Assembly (NCBI GenBank): GCA_963969395.1
Contig: OZ017798.1
Span: 20,328,173-20,392,172 of the forward strand
Source: Pseudoscleropodium purum
Lineage: Eukaryota; Streptophyta; Bryopsida; Hypnales; Brachytheciaceae
Reading direction: 5' to 3'
Length of the DNA: 64,000 nucleotides
The notes beneath the pieces are model-generated. The model did not search any database. It had not been told where the DNA came from and saw only the letters and a program-made list of their open reading frames with translations. The position numbers were made by a program, and so were the translations under genes. This document shows, piece after piece, positions 59,371 through 64,000 of this stretch (the first letter of the stretch is position 1; every line of letters begins with the position of its first letter).

Positions 59371-61656
59371 ATTTTGGAAGAATCTTTGAGATAACTATCT
59401 AGTTTTGGCAAACTAAAGAAAATACTATGTTTCCACTAGTGGAAAACATGCTTGAGTAAACTAAGCTTTGAGGCCTACATTTTGTTTAATTTTGTTAACA
59501 TCACAATAGAATAATGTCTAACTTGTTATATTGTGTGGTTTTTGAAGTTTAGTCTACTCAAGCATGTTTTTTACTAGAGTTCTTACACAAAGTTTTACTA
59601 CTAGTATATATGTATGTACATGTCTATATTTACACCTACATTTGTTATTTGATCATTTAAAAAAATTAATTATGGTTTGGATTTTAGACTTTCCATGCTC
59701 AAAACTTACTTTAGTCCAAAAAAGAGTTGTTATTAAATAATAAACATATAGAAAGAGGATCACAATCAAAGTTTTGCAAGTATATGTAGTAGACCAAATT
59801 ATTAATAGTGAATATCCTATCCTTTGGTATTGGTCTAGGCAACTATTAAGGTGATCTCCTATCATCTATGATATTGTTTTTGCTAGCTATCATAGTGATA
59901 TTTGGATGAAACCTAGGTCAAGCCTTGATACTAGGGTAAAATAATGCATCTTTGCTACATATGCATCAAGTATTTAAAATTACATAAATAAGTCAAACCA
60001 TGTATCCTTATTTGACCTTTTCTCCTCTTCTTCAATATAAATACCTATATTGATATTAAATGTGTGATATTCGTACAACTCTAATGACATGTGTGATGAT
60101 GCATAGGCTCTAAGATGTTTAAGAAAAATTGGTTTGAGAAATAATCAAAGTATTTCATTCCTCAAAAGTAATATGGACTTTGTTTCCTAATTTTTCAAAT
60201 TGTTTTCTTTCAAATATTTCAAAATTTCAAAGAATTTGATAAATTTATGAATATTCTTCAAGATCACAAACTATTTTAAGTACAAAAATTTAGTATTCAT
60301 ATGTGCTACTATTTGAAGCTAGAATTCCTTCATAAAATTGAATTTTAAAGATTAAACAATGTATACAAAATATTTGGATGATATTTGAGTAGACAAATAT
60401 TCCTTTCAAGAAAGAATCATCAAACATTTGTTCTAGTATAAATTTGTATTTGAATAAATTTTGAGGTCTTACGAGGGTCTTCATATTATTTACACATTAT
60501 TTTAAAGATATTCATTTGAGTCAAAACTTCTCTAAATGTAAAGGTTATTTGATAAGAAAAATATAGTGATGACTTTCAAACGTACAATATGAGCTACGAT
60601 GTATAGGTTATATTTAAATGTTTGGATCAATGATTACCCTAACCAATAATTAGTGAAAGGATATGAAACCAAAAATTCACAACTCTTTCTAAAATTACTT
60701 GAGCATAGTTGATATGTGATTTTCAAAAAGCCATTTCTGCAATGAATTTACAATGTAAATTCACCTAACCAAGGTGAATTTCAAATTTGATATTACTTAT
60801 TTGTATTATTGAAGTAGTATTTGAATGTCTTTTTTTTAATTGAGAAAGTTAAATTCTAATATGAAACATACTCACATTTCTTTGAACTATATGATACTTC
60901 CGAAAAGGAGTTTTGAAATCAACACTACACAATTGTAAGAAAATTAATATGAATAATAATCTTAAGAAAAACATACATGTGAAATGGCACATTGTAAAAA
61001 GACACAATCATGTCTCTAAGTTTGAAAATTCCAAATTGGGTCTCTCAAAGAATCTACAATAGTAGATAGTTGGTTTTGAAGCACCAATGCTTAATGCCCA
61101 TATAGATTAGATCTTTGGTACTAGGCTATAGTGTTCTCACTAGTATCCTATGACCGACTTCCTACTAATGCTAGGGTTACAGGACATCTTTATTTTTCAC
61201 TTTTAAATACTTGAAAGTTGGAACAAGATTTGAAGGTATGAATTTTTTTTAATCTCATTTTTACATAAATCATATAGTTGGCAAGATGGTAAAGTATCTA
61301 GAAGTATGTGGATGAATATATTGAGAGTTTAGTGTGAGTGTGAAGGTACTTTCGTGGTCAACAAAATTGGTCAAATTTATATAATTGGTTTTTAATCCTT
61401 AATCTCTCATTCATCCACTAGATGGATGATGAATGTTGTGAAAAGTGAACTTCATCCAATTAATATGCATCAAAGAAGATCCAAGAAAAAATTAATATTT
61501 AAATATCAATTTAAAGAAGAGAGAATACTTTGCTACAAATATGGATATAGATATGGATGAGTTTCATCTCTGTCAAATTGAATTTAAAAAATAACATTAC
61601 TATATTTTGGTTGAATACTAAGGGATGAAATGCTTAAGGTCATTAAATTGTATTAA
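59371..61656. other. AT-rich DNA, no gene seen
   Basis: AT-rich throughout with no recognisable coding, RNA gene or bounded repeat. Confidence 0.5.
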
Positions 61657-62575
61657 TCCCTAAAGTTCCTTGACTATGTTTTCGCCAAAAACACTCAAAA
61701 ACTGCCATTTCTTGGACAAGTTTCAAAATTTATTTTAAAAAAACATTTTTGGACAAATGTAACTATAGGACCTTGTAGTAAACTAGTTTGAGAAGATGTG
61801 AAAAAAAAATTCAGAAATTTCCACTGTGTAGATTGCAAGATATTAGCATTTGAAGTAACAAAAATCATTTTTTTTGTCCCTGCAAAAAATTTGGTAGATG
61901 AACTTCACAAGGCCAAATTTGTATGAAAAAAAGTTCAAAATAATTTCAATTCTGTGGATTCATTCTTCAAGGCATATTGGATACATGCTTGAAAATTTTC
62001 AAATCATTTGGAACTGTACAACACATAGAAAGTAGGCAGTAGTAGAGAATGATTCAAAATACTAAATTAATAAGAATTGAAATATGGAATTGAAAAATAT
62101 CAATCTAAATGGTTGAAATGTTGTAATAAACAATTCACATCCTAGGATTTTTTTTTTTTCAAAAATATTGAAAATTGGGTAAGATAAAGGATTTCAAAGT
62201 TTATTTTAGAGTAGGGAATCCATAATTGCCCACAAACAAAAAATTCTTATAACTTTTGACTCGTTGATCAAGATAAAATGATTCAAATCTTTCCTTGTAT
62301 ATATAATTCTAGAAAACGAATTTCAAATTGTGGTTGTTAAAAAAAAATGATTTTTTTAGATCTACCTAGACTGCTTGAGTTGAGAAACAAACTATAGATT
62401 AGACTATAACTTTTGACTCATATTTTCAAATGTCATAAAATTTGTTGCATGTGAAAGATATTTCTTGTCTATACCTTCTACTACAATTTCAGCCTTAAAT
62501 ATGCTCATTTCTCGTCACAATGACTTGCCCCAAAAATTTTGTATAACCAAAAAATGCAATCTGATCCTTTAGGGG
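61657..62575. mobile_element. TTAA-flanked element, copy C
   Basis: 919 bp between TTAA at 61653-61656 and 62576-62579. The left end is TCCCTAAAGTTCC and the right end GATCCTTTAGGGG, a clear inverted pair. The interior differs from B1/B2. No open frame for a transposase. Confidence 0.65.
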
Positions 62576-62579
62576 TTAA

Positions 62580-64000
62580 AGCCATTGTTATCTTACAAAT
62601 TAAGAATGCATTTGTATCTCGGGATGCTTAAAGTAGGGATACCCAAATGCACCACTAATCCAAAAGTACCCTTTTCATTAGATGTACATCCAATTAATCA
62701 ATATCTACCTCCACTAAAGAAACAAATTCAGAATACCTACGGTAACAAAACAACTTTGACACTTAATAGCTTTTTGCATGGAGCATTGAAACAAAACATT
62801 TATTACAACCCTCTTTTGGTTGCCAACAAGAAAATATAAAAATTTAATGAGACAAATAATATATAATATAGTCTATAATCTACAAACCCCCCAAAGTGGT
62901 GCTTTTGGGTATGCCTACCTTTTCTTTTCTTTTCCTTTCTTTTTTGAAATGCATGTCCCTACATTACAAACATTACAAACATTGCTTGACACTGCTTCTA
63001 AGTTAAGTTTCCATAAGTCAATCTGTACGTTACAATCAATTTCATCGAGTGTTTCTTAGGCCCAAAGCCAGCAGTGCCGGGTGTTCATTGAACTCTATAA
63101 TGATGTAATTACCAAGGAAACAGGACTTTGGTACTTCATTCTTTCAACAAGTGCTTCCAGTGACTTGCAATGATCTTAAGTTATAATGTAAGCTACATCA
63201 GCTGATGACCACCCTAGATTTGCATTCTGCATAACCTCAGAGAAGCTATTTTCAACTCACATATTTTGTGAGAGATTGAGAGAAGACTTTTGCAAGTAGA
63301 GTGGACACATTCCAACAAGAATTGAATTTTTTGTGATTTTTCAAAGTTTGTTGGAATGAAACTGGTTTACAACGTGGATAAACCGCACGTTGACCTATCC
63401 CCATCCCCAAGCACATTGTCAAGATGCAAAAGGGTTGCTGAGATTGTGGTCATGGGTGGGTGCCCCTATGTAAGTATGAGGGTCCAAGTAGATGTTGAAA
63501 TTGGGTGATTTGATGGCATTGGATTGTTTCTCTCTTATCAAAGATTCAATCTTAATGCACATCTTCCCAAAATCTATGTCCTAATCTAGACCTAATCCTA
63601 CTTCAAATTGGTTCTTTGAAAGACATTTTGGGGCTTGCGTCACCTTAGTGTCAATAGGATGAATATTTTTGTTTGTGCAATATATGAAGTTGCTTTTACA
63701 AAATTTGTTTCAATTGGACTAAATCAAAACGTTATTTAATTTGAATGTCTATATTACCATATACCACCATATTGCACTAGGACAAACTTGGATTGCATAC
63801 TCTAGGAAAATGACCTACAAGAAAACCCATGTGATGAATTTGACTGATAGTGGATTTACTTGTAGTCACTTTTGTAGTATAGATAGACCAAGTTTATACT
63901 TATGTTATGAATAAAGAATTATGGGGGGGAGGAATTGAGGGGTTTGGGAGAAAATTTGGTATATCTTATGTATGATTCATAATTTCACAAAATTATGGTT
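62580..64000. other. Terminal spacer, no gene seen
   Basis: AT-rich. The part 63060-63470 has more balanced composition but no frame or motif I recognise. Nothing else is supported. Confidence 0.45.

Overview
The window is nuclear DNA of a land plant. Genes are split by GT-AG introns, promoters carry TTTAGGG-type telo-boxes, and products include plastid-targeted proteins, a NIP aquaporin and a plant-type TOM5. An aquaporin filter of F-A-A-R, which I recall from moss NIP3-type proteins, together with AT-rich spacers around genes of more balanced composition, suggests a bryophyte, perhaps a moss. That lineage call is an inference.

Layout. 1.4-9.6 kb (minus): an 11-exon gene for an RNA-binding protein of about 1198 aa with three RRMs, a C2H2 zinc finger, a dsRNA-binding domain and a low-complexity tail. 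10.8-11.8 kb (minus): a two-exon, 52-aa TOM5. It is divergent from 12.4-17.0 kb (plus), a 12-exon isopentenyl phosphate kinase; the two share an intergenic promoter of about 560 bp. 20.4-24.2 kb (plus): a five-exon NIP aquaporin. 26.5-27.8 kb (minus): a three-exon, plastid-targeted LEA/COR-like protein with a G-box promoter. 34.0-36.6 kb (plus): a three-exon methyltransferase of the GSTCD/Methyltransf_32 type. 40.9-42.7 kb (plus): a two-exon plastid membrane protein of unknown function. 43.3 kb (plus): tRNA-Ile(AAT). 45.7-47.7 kb (minus): a gar2-like plant protein with a conserved C-terminal motif. From about 48.6 kb to the end there is no gene I can support.

The genes are unrelated housekeeping or stress genes and do not form a pathway cluster. 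All exon chains below were built by eye from reading frame, splice dinucleotides and intron phase, and all of them close in frame.

The AT-rich spacers hold several families of short non-autonomous elements. The most notable is a set of five (224 to about 919 bp) bounded by TTAA and with CCCYTAAA-like inverted ends. One of these is nested inside another repeat whose uninterrupted paralogue lies next to it. TTAA flanks with CCC ends are the mark of piggyBac-type elements, which would be unexpected in a land plant. Also present are a roughly 320-bp element with AAGGTAG ends (two copies), a roughly 130-190 bp element (four copies, two of them inside introns of genes here), one Stowaway-like MITE and a GC-rich fold-back element.
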